The notes under the pieces: model-generated
What the model saw: only the letters and a program-made list of their open reading frames with translations
What the model was told of the DNA's origin: nothing
The model's database searches: none
Origin: Leptospira haakeii
Lineage (GTDB): Bacteria > Spirochaetota > Leptospiria > Leptospirales > Leptospiraceae
Assembly (NCBI RefSeq): GCF_002812045.1
Contig: NZ_NPEG01000002.1
Location: 124,001 to 188,000 of the forward strand
Reading direction: 5' to 3'
Length of the DNA stretch: 64,000 bases
Program-made: the position numbers and the translations under genes
Shown here: positions 42,837-53,400 of the stretch, piece by piece
How the letters are laid out: the number at the start of each line of letters is the position of its first letter
How positions within the stretch are numbered: position 1 is the stretch's first letter

Positions 42837-43577
42837 TCACTTTCCGAATAGTCCTTTGACTCCTTCTACAAACTCTCTTCCCACCGGAAGATTTGTTTCA
42901 TCCTCATCTTTCAGATAAATCGTATATGCACCACCCGCTTGTGATTTTGCTGCAGATACTAGATTTCGATTCACCATATGTTTTCTATGGATGCGCAAAA
43001 AATCGGTCTTAGGTAATTCTTTTTCTAAATCGCCGAGAAGTTTAGCAGTTTCATAATCTCCATCCTTTGTATGAAGAACGGAACGTTTTCCATTTGCAGT
43101 GAGATAATATAGATCCGCATACAAAACCCGATGGATCAAACCTCCATCACGAAAAACGAATACTGGATCAGGCTCGCCACTGGCTCTGGAATTAGAAATG
43201 GATTTTAATTGCAGATGATGAAGTGCTCTTTCCATACATGCGGAAAATCTTTCCTTTGTATACGGTTTCAAAAGATAATCGCAGGCCCCGACTTCGAATG
43301 CTTTGAGTGTATGTTCTCGATAAGCAGTGGTAAATACTAATACTGGGAGACTTTCCCCTATTTCTTCCAGAACCTGTAAGCCGGTTTTTTCGGGAAGATT
43401 GATGTCCAAAAACATCAGATCGAATTTTTCTTTTTTGAGAAGGTCGATTGCCTGAGAACCTGTTCTCGCTATCCCACCCACCTCAAATTGTGGCCAATTT
43501 TCCAAAAATTTGCGAAGAAGGTCCCTGGCAGGAACCTCGTCTTCTATCACTAAAACCTTATATAGCACGCTATTCAT
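42837..43577 (-). CDS. LytTR-family response regulator
   Basis: The 246-residue protein has an N-terminal receiver (VLVIEDEVPARDLL, acceptor Asp58 in LMFLDINLPEKTG, Lys in YLLKPYTKERF) and a C-terminal LytTR DNA-binding domain (DFLRIHRKHMVNRNLVSAAK, TNLPVGREFVEGVKGLFG). It overlaps the histidine kinase gene by 4 nt and is its evident partner. Confidence 0.95.
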   Translation of the reverse strand: MNSVLYKVLVIEDEVPARDLLRKFLENWPQFEVGGIARTGSQAIDLLKKEKFDLMFLDINLPEKTGLQVLEEIGESLPVLVFTTAYREHTLKAFEVGACDYLLKPYTKERFSACMERALHHLQLKSISNSRASGEPDPVFVFRDGGLIHRVLYADLYYLTANGKRSVLHTKDGDYETAKLLGDLEKELPKTDFLRIHRKHMVNRNLVSAAKSQAGGAYTIYLKDEDETNLPVGREFVEGVKGLFGK

Positions 43578-44593
43578 CTTGATGCGAATTCCAATCGTAA
43601 TGTGGTGATTCCGAATTTATCTTTTTCTAATTTGAGTTCCGCTTCTCCGAAATTATACTCTAACCTGGATTTTATATTGTTCAAGGTGCGAGAGAATTCG
43701 GATTTTTTATATTCAGGTAACAAATGATGCTCTTGTTTTTCGTTCCCATTATTTTTGATTTCTATTTTTATTCTTCCAAAACTTTCGGTGGCGCTTATTT
43801 CTAATATCCCTGCCTCGGAACGATTTTCTAATCCGTGTTTGAAACTATTTTCAACTAATGGCTGTAAGGTGAGAGGAGGGATCCTAAGTCTGGAAAAATC
43901 CCCAACTTTTTTGATCTTGATCGTCAAAGAATCTGAAAATCGGATCCTTTGCAATTCCAGATAGTTTACCGTGAAATCCCACTCTTCCGAAAAAGGTATC
44001 GTTTTTTCAAAAATCCGATCTGATAGGAATCTATAAGTTTCCGAAAGTAAAATTAAAGCATTATCCGCTTTTTGAGGGTCCGTTACTAGCAAAGAATGTA
44101 TGGTATTCAAAGTATTAAATAAATAATGAGGATCCATCCTGTTCTGAAAGGTCCTGTATTGGATATCTTTCAGTTCACTTTCCATCTTCTTCCTTCTTTC
44201 TATCAGGATCTGCATGGATTTTTCTAAGAATGAAATGAATAAAGCTAGGATTAAGCTGCTCAGAAGAATATTATAAGATCCCCCGTGTGGTCTTTCGACT
44301 CCTTCTCCGGCTAATAATAATACATGGATGATTCCGCCTGACGCAACTCCCAGAACGGATGCGATCGCAGAAGCGACAACTAAGAAGGCACCTGTGAAAA
44401 ATGCCCCTTTGTTCATTCGGTTCAAAAATTCTACCGAAAACTCCACTATGGAACATACACAATGTGTAGTTACCTGGGTAGCCAAGAACACCTTCCAAAA
44501 AGGAGCCTTGGAATTATGAGCGACTAACAATGAATTCATTGTGCCGATCACCGTGTTAATGGTTAACCAGAATAATATCTTAAAAGTGCGCAT
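43574..44593 (-). CDS. LytS/YehU-type sensor histidine kinase
   Basis: The 339-residue protein has about four N-terminal membrane helices (to about residue 125), a coiled-coil linker, and the His_kinase family motif with phospho-His156 (NRMDPHYLFNTLNTIHSLL). The ATPase follows with LTLQPLVENSFKHGLENRSE as N box. The signal is unknown. It pairs with the downstream LytTR regulator; their target may be the divergent porin-like gene at 44843, which is inference. Confidence 0.93.
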   Translation of the reverse strand: MRTFKILFWLTINTVIGTMNSLLVAHNSKAPFWKVFLATQVTTHCVCSIVEFSVEFLNRMNKGAFFTGAFLVVASAIASVLGVASGGIIHVLLLAGEGVERPHGGSYNILLSSLILALFISFLEKSMQILIERRKKMESELKDIQYRTFQNRMDPHYLFNTLNTIHSLLVTDPQKADNALILLSETYRFLSDRIFEKTIPFSEEWDFTVNYLELQRIRFSDSLTIKIKKVGDFSRLRIPPLTLQPLVENSFKHGLENRSEAGILEISATESFGRIKIEIKNNGNEKQEHHLLPEYKKSEFSRTLNNIKSRLEYNFGEAELKLEKDKFGITTLRLEFASR

Positions 44594-44842
44594 AGAAAGA
44601 ATGGTCGAAAACTTTTTTCCGGTTCCGACTCCACTGTCCTGTATTCTTTTAACCCGTCGATTCCCTTTTTACAATCTTATTCCAGCCAAAGTATCGTTTA
44701 TTCCAATCGAATGGGAACTACAGAAATCGGATCGACCAGCACGTTAAATACAAAGTCTGGTAGACAAGAGAGTCAGGATAGGTTTATCTAAACGAAATTT
44801 TTTCTTTACGACTTTTGTCGGCAAGTAATCGAGGGGACCTCT

Positions 44843-46285
44843 TTGAAAAGGACATCTATTCGAAAACTGATCACCGCTGCATGTTTTATTATGGGATCCG
44901 TAAGTTTATCCGCAGAGGAAATCGTTACCACTAAGAAAGACGAACCGGACGGTTTTTACGGTTTGAAGATTGGTGGTATCCTCTCCCCTTCTTATAATCA
45001 AAGAATGAGAGATGGTGGTTCCGGTCTTACTAATACATATCCTAATGAGGAGCCTGGCTTCTCCACACCTTGGACTCTTTTGACAGTTAATAAAGAATTT
45101 AAGGAAACAGGTGTCAGTCTGGAATTATGGGGAGAATTATTACGTTCTGCTCAAGTGAGCGCGGACACAAGAATGGATGGAGGGGTTAAATCCAATCCAT
45201 ATATTTTAGGGATCAGAAGGGCCTTAATACGTAAAACCTGGGAAACCGGACTAGGAGAATACTCGCTAACGTTCGGAATGCAGGAACTCCCACATACATA
45301 CACCCAATGGAAAAACTATTGGAGATGGAGATATGTGGACAAGGGACCTCTGGAAAGTTTAGGGTTTGCACCTGCTCCCGCCGATATAGGGTTAGGCGGG
45401 ACTGGGAAATGGGATACTTTATCTGCCCAAGTAATTCTTTCCAATGGAGAAGGTTACAGACAAACACAAAACACGGACTCCACAGGTTTCGATCTTTCTT
45501 CCAGAGTTTCTTATGAACCTAAAATAGGGGAAGAAAATAGGATTGGACTTCATTTCTTTTATAGATCCGCTAACTTAACCGGCGCTGCCACTTCTGATTG
45601 TAAGGAAGGAACGGCATGTCTTGCGTCGGACAATAATCCTTCTACCAGCCTCAGAAAAGATGTTCGTTCCTTAGAAAGTGACTCTTATGCTGTAGAAGCT
45701 AATTTTGATCGTAAAAAAATTCTTAACTTCGGTCTTGGATATGTGTTCAGAAAACAAAAAGGCGGAGAAGTCCGAGACGTTTCCAAACCATTCGGTGCGG
45801 TAACTCCTGGTTTGGATTCAACAGGAACCGCAGCCTACGCCTGGTTATCCTTAGGATGGGGAGATTTTAGGATCGTGGGTAGATTAGAAGGAGGAAGCGG
45901 AAGAGATGGAGTTCTCGCCGCAAACCGAACTCAGATAAATCAGATCATGCCGGGGACTCCTGAATCGGATTATTGGAATATACAAACCAATACTATTGGA
46001 CCTTTGGTAAGCTCTTCCGGTTATTCTGTTCATTCTTCCTTTAGGAGAGGTTCCGTATTCGCAGAATGGAATATTACGGATTCTTTACGTGTTTCTATTG
46101 GATATACTGAATCCAGGAATAGAGATAAGGATGGAGGAAGAGAACAATCCTATGTGGACGGGTCCGGAAACGAAAGGACTAAAGCGGAGTATTTACAACA
46201 ATTCCAGGGCGGTGCAAATAACGGGATAGTATCCTATGGCCGCCTGACCAAGGAGCTAACTCTTTGGACCACTATCGAATTTTAA
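44843..46285 (+). CDS. Outer-membrane beta-barrel (porin-like) protein
   Basis: The 480-residue protein starts at a TTG preceded by GAGGGG with 6-nt spacing. It has a signal peptide ending SVSLSA-EE. The mature part is rich in alternating aromatic and polar residues, with repeated strands such as SGYSVHSSFRRGSVFAEWNI and DSLRVSIGYTESRNRD. It ends LTLWTTIEF, a C-terminal Phe typical of outer-membrane barrels. Substrate unknown. It is 10 nt upstream of the FecR-domain gene. The 250-nt gap to the divergent kinase shows no gene. Confidence 0.7.
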   Translation: MKRTSIRKLITAACFIMGSVSLSAEEIVTTKKDEPDGFYGLKIGGILSPSYNQRMRDGGSGLTNTYPNEEPGFSTPWTLLTVNKEFKETGVSLELWGELLRSAQVSADTRMDGGVKSNPYILGIRRALIRKTWETGLGEYSLTFGMQELPHTYTQWKNYWRWRYVDKGPLESLGFAPAPADIGLGGTGKWDTLSAQVILSNGEGYRQTQNTDSTGFDLSSRVSYEPKIGEENRIGLHFFYRSANLTGAATSDCKEGTACLASDNNPSTSLRKDVRSLESDSYAVEANFDRKKILNFGLGYVFRKQKGGEVRDVSKPFGAVTPGLDSTGTAAYAWLSLGWGDFRIVGRLEGGSGRDGVLAANRTQINQIMPGTPESDYWNIQTNTIGPLVSSSGYSVHSSFRRGSVFAEWNITDSLRVSIGYTESRNRDKDGGREQSYVDGSGNERTKAEYLQQFQGGANNGIVSYGRLTKELTLWTTIEF

Positions 46286-46295
46286 GGAGATATTT

Positions 46296-47030
46296 ATGAA
46301 ACTAAGAGTGTGGATGATCTTAAGCTTAGCACTTTCCATCGGTTCCTTGGTTTTAATAAGCCAAGAGAATAAGGAGAAGGACGCAAGAGTTTCCTTCCTA
46401 ATCGGAAAAGTGCAGTTACAAAAAGGCGGCAAGGGAAGTTGGAACATCTTAAAACAAGGAGATCTGGTTTCCGAAGGGGATATAGTTTCTACGGGTAACG
46501 CTTCTAAAACCACTCTACTCTATAAGGGTTCCGAGTTTAAAATCTTACCGAATACAAAACTGAAAATTTCCAGTCTACACAGTGAATCCAAAGATGGTAA
46601 ATTGGAAGTGCAAAGTGGATTTGCTTGGTTCCAACTTGTGAATCTAAAAGGTAAAAAATTCGAGGTAAGCACTCCGACTACCACTGCGGGAGTAAGAGGC
46701 ACTGCATTCTCCGCATTCCATGACCATAAAACCAAAGATTCTTCCTTCTGTACTTGTGAAGGTAAGGTTTTGATGAATGGAACTGGCGATCCAAAAGACG
46801 GGACCATGCAAGAAAAAGGAAATGGCGGTTATTATCCTGGCGGCGGAGAAGAGCCTAAAAGAAGTTCTTACGATGGAATTATCGTAAAATTTAAATCTCT
46901 TCCTCCTTTCAAAGACTTAATGAAAAAGAATATTTCCTTAAAGAACTGTTTATCCTGCCATACTCCTCAAGGTTGGACTCCGGAAGATTCCGTTCCAAGC
47001 GATGAGACTTACGGCGGAGGAAAAATATAA
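46296..47030 (+). CDS. FecR-domain protein with C-terminal CxxCH motif
   Basis: The 244-residue protein has an N-terminal membrane/signal segment (VWMILSLALSIGSLVLIS) and a FecR-like domain at about residues 30-150 (SFLIGKVQLQKGGKGSWNIL, GDIVSTGNASKTTLLYKG, TPTTTAGVRGTAFSAFHD). Near the C-terminus NCLSCHTPQGW contains CxxCH, the c-type haem attachment motif. There is no cytochrome-length domain around it, but a single haem or a metal-bound Cys pair is possible. AAGGAG lies 8 nt before the ATG, overlapping the porin gene's stop. Confidence 0.75.
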   Translation: MKLRVWMILSLALSIGSLVLISQENKEKDARVSFLIGKVQLQKGGKGSWNILKQGDLVSEGDIVSTGNASKTTLLYKGSEFKILPNTKLKISSLHSESKDGKLEVQSGFAWFQLVNLKGKKFEVSTPTTTAGVRGTAFSAFHDHKTKDSSFCTCEGKVLMNGTGDPKDGTMQEKGNGGYYPGGGEEPKRSSYDGIIVKFKSLPPFKDLMKKNISLKNCLSCHTPQGWTPEDSVPSDETYGGGKI

Positions 47031-47058
47031 ATCTTCTATCAAAATTTTGGAATGTATA

Positions 47059-47090
47059 AGAGGCTCGGGAAACCGAGCCTCTTTTTTTAT
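47059..47090 (+). terminator. Terminator after the porin-FecR operon
   Basis: The 10-bp stem AGAGGCTCGG / CCGAGCCTCT closes on a GAAA tetraloop and is followed by TTTTTTT on the plus strand, about 30 nt after the FecR-gene stop. Confidence 0.9.
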
Positions 47091-47091
47091 C

Positions 47092-50000
47092 TTAAGGACA
47101 GGTGATCGCATTTCCAGGATTAGAAGCAAATGCTCCCTGGAACTGAAGTCCTCCAAATAGATAAGGATAAGCTTCCGAATTCGGAATAGGAATAGTCACC
47201 AATCTCAACTTATCCGTAGTAGATTGAAGATTACATTTATTCCCGGAACTAACATTTGTGATCGCATCCAAAGTCAAAGAACTAGGTAAAGGCACCTGTC
47301 TCAATACGTTATTTACCAAAGGAACGATCAAAGAACGAATCAAAGGATCTACCACTTGGAAAATTCCCTTAGGATCCAAACCAAAAGGATTAAACGTAGG
47401 ACCTTCCAGAATATCCATTGTATAAGACATACTAGCCTCGTCTTTTCGGATCACAAGACTCATTGCATTCAAATTATTATATTGAGGCTTTCCAGTTGGA
47501 TCTGGATTCACGAAAGGAATAAAATTAAAAGAGCCATCCCCTTTTATGCTCACACGTACTGTATTTAACAGATAGCGACAACTGTTTGCCGCATTATCTG
47601 CAGCAGCTGCACTGCAAGGCACGGAACTTCCGCTGCCCACATCAGTTCCAGGAAGTCTTCTTCCATATATTCTTAATTCCAAATCCGTAAAGTTAACAAC
47701 CAAGGTAGGAAGAGAACTTGCACCGCCGAATTTGAACTCACCATTCGGAGCATGTATAGCATAGACATCTATGTCCACATCGTCCATTGCACTTACATTA
47801 GGAACAAATTTGGTTGGGTCGCTCGGTTTTAGTCCCACTAAAGGTCTACCTGGAGATAAGATATTTAGCAAAGTTCCAACTTTCACTAACTCTTGGGTTA
47901 ATTCGAAAAGAGGATCTGAACCTGCATACTGCTTGATCTGATTTATAAATTGTTTATTGATCCTTAAATTTAAGGCTCCATTTTGCCAAAGGCTATAAGC
48001 TGCTTGAGTTACTGTATCCGCATTCAAAGTAAGAAGTAAGCCGGGATTTGCATTACTTCTGGAGAACGGATATGTTTTTGCCATAGCTGTCCCAGTTGGA
48101 ATAGGACGAGTACTCACAAAACCGGTAGCTAATTGATGCCCATGATAATTCGGATCCGTATTTGCAAGAGGTGTTTTTGCCACCAAAGACACACTTGCAG
48201 AAGTTAAGATCCCTTTATTCGTACCATCTGATTTAACTACCGCATCGTTTTGCGCCATCAATCTCAGAGATAAAGGAAAATTATTCAAAGGTGCAGGCAA
48301 GTAATCAGGCAATGTAACATCCAGACCCGGATTATTCAAAGAGACTAATACGGCATTCATTGCCTCCACTGATACCCTTTCCACAATATCTCTAAGCATA
48401 GACTGAGTAATATAAGGTGTTGCCTGAGGAACCGCGTTATTCGCCACACTTTCCGTAATAGGAGAAAGCCATGAACCTAATGTGTCCGTAGCAGCGAGTA
48501 AATTTACTCCGGCTACATTTAGATTATTGGTCCATTCAGAAACATAGAAGTTCCCGTTTATCCCGTCCGTAGGTGTATATGGAGTTTTGATAGTAACTGC
48601 AATCTTACCGGCAGTATCGAAGCTTGCATTCGCTTTCGCTCTCGCCAAACGAGAAGTATATGGCGAGTTCGGATTCAAAGTAGCTGTTGTAGAGAACCCA
48701 TATGTATCGTCATTTCCTAACAAACAAGCAAGACCTGTACAATCATGAGAATATCCGATCGTAGTGATATCTATCACGGATCTTTTTCCGTTCAGGTCTA
48801 CGCCCATTACTCCATCCGCTTGGACATAAATTGAATCCGTAATATTCGTAGTATTATCGGGGGCTAAAGGAGGAACTACTACGTTATTAATATAAACATC
48901 CAGCCACATAGGAAGATTTCCCAAGAAGCTTGCAGTAATATTGAATGCACCGGTATTCCCAGCAACACCGCAGTAACCGTTTCCGAATTGGCCAGCCATA
49001 TCACCATACGTTTTCACATAATTTACAGAGATAGGAAAATCATTCGCAGTAATAGACCAAAAATCTATACATCTTCTATCCGAAAAATTCCCATTACCAT
49101 CTGGGTCTCTAAGAGGAGCAACGTCTGTCGACTTTGGAGATCCAGAAAAATCATTAAAAGTTTTATTTGTGATCTTAAAATCTGCATGAGCAAATCTCTG
49201 AAGAATATTAGAAAATAACTTTAAAGTTTGTGCTTCATCAAAAACAGCTGCGGATGCATTCGTGATTAAAGCATATGGAGTAGAATTTACTTTTCCATAA
49301 TTGAATCCGAAAGATCTGCGGAAGGTTTTGCCGTCAGCAGTAGAGATCAGGAATTCGTAAGCGTTCCCACCTTGGAAAGGTTTTAGTCCTGCCTTAGCTC
49401 CAGAGAAAGTATTTAAATTCAATGAAGAAGCTAAAGGTGCTGTCATATCGCAAGGAGAAGCCGCACAAATTATATGTTCCGCAGTGGAACCCATATGTTT
49501 TAATTTAATAGATTGGATTTGGTTTGGATTACTAGGATTGGAAAAATTAGCATTCAGGTTCATGGAAATTGTACCTGGAGTTGCATCCAAGTAAGTTAGA
49601 TCCTTTTGAGAATTCGCAGGACCTACCCCAGTACCGTTTAAGGACATCGTAATATAATAATCCGGCTCAGTAATGAAGCTGACTGTATAAGGTTGCAAAC
49701 TTCCACCCTCCAACCCTTTCGAAGCAGAGGTCAAGGTAAGCTTGTAAGTAGTATTTGCTTTTAATTCCCGATAGGGATCGAATACAAGTCTTCCACCGGA
49801 TTTCCAATAGAAAGTCCCTCCCTTTTCAGTTGGAGGTCCAGGCAGAAGAGTCCCGTTATCTTCGGTAAATACAAAGTCGGCCTTTACTGTGCTTGAAACC
49901 ATCGGTTCGGAGAAAACGATCTCTAAACTTTTATAACGATCTACCTGAGTGAGACTAGCTAAATTAAGAAGAACCTGAGGACCTGCAGTCCCGAAATCAA

Positions 50001-50232
50001 CAGGCAATGTAGCAGGTGTATCTGTTTCAGTATAATTAATATTATTGGAAGTCCCAGGGATAGAACCTCCGTCATCGATAGGTATCCCAATAGAACTAAG
50101 GAAGGAATCGAGCATTCCACCCCCCTTTTCGGAATCCTTACATCCCAAAAATATAAGGGAGAGCGCCAGACAGGTTATAACAACCGTCCGTTTAATAAAA
50201 ATTCTATCTCTTTCACCCAATCCGGTAACCAT
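47092..50232 (-). CDS. Big_5 (Ig-like) surface lipoprotein, paralogue 1
   Basis: The 1046-residue lipoprotein has a signal peptide with lipobox IFLGC near residue 30 (GGAG sits 7 nt before this ATG). Residues about 100-200 form a bacterial Ig-like/SbsA-type domain: VDRYKSLEIVFSEPMVSST, SGGRLVFDPYRELKANTTYK and LTLTSASKGLEGGSLQPYTV. The remaining ~800 residues are not assigned; they end in the conserved pattern IPIPNSEAYPYLFGGLQFQG. It is strongly similar throughout to the next upstream gene (tandem paralogue). Confidence 0.8.
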   Translation of the reverse strand: MVTGLGERDRIFIKRTVVITCLALSLIFLGCKDSEKGGGMLDSFLSSIGIPIDDGGSIPGTSNNINYTETDTPATLPVDFGTAGPQVLLNLASLTQVDRYKSLEIVFSEPMVSSTVKADFVFTEDNGTLLPGPPTEKGGTFYWKSGGRLVFDPYRELKANTTYKLTLTSASKGLEGGSLQPYTVSFITEPDYYITMSLNGTGVGPANSQKDLTYLDATPGTISMNLNANFSNPSNPNQIQSIKLKHMGSTAEHIICAASPCDMTAPLASSLNLNTFSGAKAGLKPFQGGNAYEFLISTADGKTFRRSFGFNYGKVNSTPYALITNASAAVFDEAQTLKLFSNILQRFAHADFKITNKTFNDFSGSPKSTDVAPLRDPDGNGNFSDRRCIDFWSITANDFPISVNYVKTYGDMAGQFGNGYCGVAGNTGAFNITASFLGNLPMWLDVYINNVVVPPLAPDNTTNITDSIYVQADGVMGVDLNGKRSVIDITTIGYSHDCTGLACLLGNDDTYGFSTTATLNPNSPYTSRLARAKANASFDTAGKIAVTIKTPYTPTDGINGNFYVSEWTNNLNVAGVNLLAATDTLGSWLSPITESVANNAVPQATPYITQSMLRDIVERVSVEAMNAVLVSLNNPGLDVTLPDYLPAPLNNFPLSLRLMAQNDAVVKSDGTNKGILTSASVSLVAKTPLANTDPNYHGHQLATGFVSTRPIPTGTAMAKTYPFSRSNANPGLLLTLNADTVTQAAYSLWQNGALNLRINKQFINQIKQYAGSDPLFELTQELVKVGTLLNILSPGRPLVGLKPSDPTKFVPNVSAMDDVDIDVYAIHAPNGEFKFGGASSLPTLVVNFTDLELRIYGRRLPGTDVGSGSSVPCSAAAADNAANSCRYLLNTVRVSIKGDGSFNFIPFVNPDPTGKPQYNNLNAMSLVIRKDEASMSYTMDILEGPTFNPFGLDPKGIFQVVDPLIRSLIVPLVNNVLRQVPLPSSLTLDAITNVSSGNKCNLQSTTDKLRLVTIPIPNSEAYPYLFGGLQFQGAFASNPGNAITCP

Positions 50233-50459
50233 TTTTTTTCTCCAGTCTTCAATCGCATGATTTCTTTCGAATTCGGCCGGAGTCGGCACCCGTCAGTGCC
50301 TATCCAACCTCAGACAAAACCTTCTTCTTTCGAAAATCGGCCCTGCCTTTAAGAGTTTATTTTCAATTTTGGAGAAAACTCTTGGTTTAGGATCTATTCT
50401 ATCTTTATAATATTATATTTCTATACTTTACCCTATTCTATTCCTATCTATACAACTAA

Positions 50460-53400
50460 TTAAGGACATTGCACCACGGTTCCAGGGTTTGTAGCGGCAG
50501 CTCCTTGGAACTGCAGACCTCCGAACAGATACGGATAAGGTTCCGTATTCGGGATCGGGATAGTGATCAATTTCAATTTATCAGTAGTTGACTGAAGATT
50601 ACATACCGCACCCGAAGAAAAATTCGTGATCGCCGAAACGTTCAGAGATTTAGGCAAAGGCACTTGGCGTAATACGTTATTCACTAAAGGAATGATCAAA
50701 GAACGGATTAAAGGATCCACCACTTGGAAAATTCCCTTCGGATCCAATCCGAAAGGGTTCACAGAGTTTCCTTCCAGAATGTCCAAAGTATAAGCCATAC
50801 TATTCTCGTCTTTTTTGATCACAAGGCTCATTGCGTTCAAATTATTATACTGTGGTTTTCCGGTAGGATCCGGATTTACGAATGGAATAAAATTAAAAGA
50901 TCCATCCCCTTTGATGCTTACACGCACGGTATTCAGAAGATAACGACAACTGTTTGCAGCATTATCCGCTGCCGCAGAAGAGCAGGTTATTGAACTTAAG
51001 GTAGGATATCCGATCTGAGTTCCGTTCGGTCTTCTTCCATAAATCCTCAATTCAAGATCCGTAAAGTTCACAACTAATGCCGGAATAGAATTCGCTCCAC
51101 CAAATTTAAATTCTCCGTTAGGCGCGTGAATCGCATACACATCGATATCCACATCATCCGAAGATTTTACGTTTTGGATTAACTTACTAGAATCACTTGG
51201 ATTCAAACCTACTAAAGTGTTTCTACCTGGAGCCAAAATATTCAGAAGTGTTCCTACTTTTACCAATTCTTGGGTCAATTGGAATAGAGGATCAGAACCT
51301 GCGTATGCAGTGATTGAATCAATAAAAGGTTTATTGATCCTTAAATTTAAAGCACCGTTTTGCCAGAGGCTATAAGCGGCCTGAGTCACGGTGTCTGCAG
51401 TCAGGGTCAAAAGAAGTCCAGGGTTTGTAGAACTTTTAGAGAATGGGAAAGTTTTAGTAAGAGCATCTCCATTTGGAATAGGACGAGTGCTCACAAAACC
51501 GGAAGCCAATTGGTGTCCGTGATAATTCGGATCCGTATTAATTAATGGATTTTTAGCCACCAAAGCAACGGAAGCGGAACCAACTAGTCCTTTGTTCGCT
51601 CCGGAAACAGTAGGAGCTACATCCGTTTGGAATTTCAATTTTAAGGAAAGAGGGAAACTTTGGAGAGGTGCAGGAAGATAATCCGGCAAGATCACATCCA
51701 AACCGGGATTTGCCAAAGACGTCACAACAGCATTCAAGGCGTTAGGCGCAACCTTCTGGATCACATCTTTTAGCATGGATTGAGTGATTGCAGGTTTAAG
51801 AGCAGGAACCATTCCGTTCGCAATAGAGGCAGTTACGGAGGATAGAAGGTCCGCTGCCCAGGAAGTAGAATCCACATAGTCGACAGAATCCAGATCACCC
51901 GCATTGTTTTTCACACGTAAGTGATCGGACCATTCTTTTGTATAAAAATTATCGGCAGTGGTATTCGCAGGTAGAGCTGCTATCGTTAAAGGAGTTTTAA
52001 TTGCGATATTAAATTCACCGTTCGAATCCACTATAGTATTCGTATTTGCGACTGCGGCACGAGGGTTCGCAGTCTCATTTAAATTCACTTCCGCAATAGT
52101 AGTGAAATAGAACTTACTACCGGAACCCACAAGGCCGAGACCGATCGAATTACGATTTCTTGCGATAATTGCAAGATTGATAATCGCCTTACGACCGTTA
52201 ATATTCACTTTAAGATTATTATTCGCAGGAACACTTAAACCTGCTGTGATCGTAGGATCAGCTCCGGTCATAGCAGGGATATTGACTCCCGTAATGTAAA
52301 CGTCCATATCGAAGTCAGAACAACCCAAGAAACATCCGTTACCTACGAATGCGCCGGGATTTGCTCCTGCCCCTCCGCAATACCCGTCTCCATTATCAGG
52401 ATCAGTCGAATCACCGAAACTTCGGATAAAATTGATCTCTGAATGATAATCTATACAATGGCTGGTTCTTTTTGCAGTAGCCTTAGGATTATTTGAAAAA
52501 TCGGAAAAAGATTTATTAACGATCTTATAATCGTTTTTAGCGAATCTTTCTAAAATTTGGCCGAACAGTTTTAACGCCTGGGTCTCATCCACAATCACTG
52601 CTGCACCATTCGTGATCAAAGCATATGGAGTAGTATTTACTTTTCCATAATTGAATCCGAATGATCTGCGGAACACTTTGCCGTTAGTAGTAGTGATCTC
52701 AAAAATATAAGCATTACCACCTTGGAAAGGTTTTAAGCCAACTTTCGCTCCAGAGAAAGTATTCAGATTTAAAGCAGAAGTAAGAGGAACAGTCATATCA
52801 CAAGGAGGAGCGGCACAGATCACATGTTCAGCAGTAGAGCTTAAATGTTTCAGCTTGATCATTTGAATAGAATTTGCACCGCTGATCGGAGAAGTAAAAC
52901 TCGCGTTCAAATTCATCGCGATCGTTCCAGGAGCAGCGTCCGTATAAGTTAAGTCCTTAGAAGAATTTGCAGGACCAACTGCAGTTCCATTTAATGTAGC
53001 ACCGATCAGATAATCCGGTTCAGTAGTAAATTCTATCATATAAGGTTGAAGATTTCCACCTTCTAAACCTTTAGAAGCACTAGTCAAAGTAAGCTGATAA
53101 GTAGTATTAGGTTTCAACTCTTTGTAAGGGTCGAAGATCAATCTTCCACCGGATTTCCAGTAAAAGGATCCACCCTTTTCAGCAGCAGGACCAGGTAATA
53201 AAGTTCCCGTTTTTTCTTTCAGAACAAAATCACCATTCACTGTAGACTGAGTCATAGGCTCGGAAAAAACAATCTCCAAACTTTTATAACGATCTACTTG
53301 GTCGGTAGAAGATAAGTTTAATAATGCCTGGGGGCCGGCAGTTCCGAAATCTACAGGGAGAGTCGCAGGCTCATCAGTGTCCTTATAAGGAGTCAAAGAC

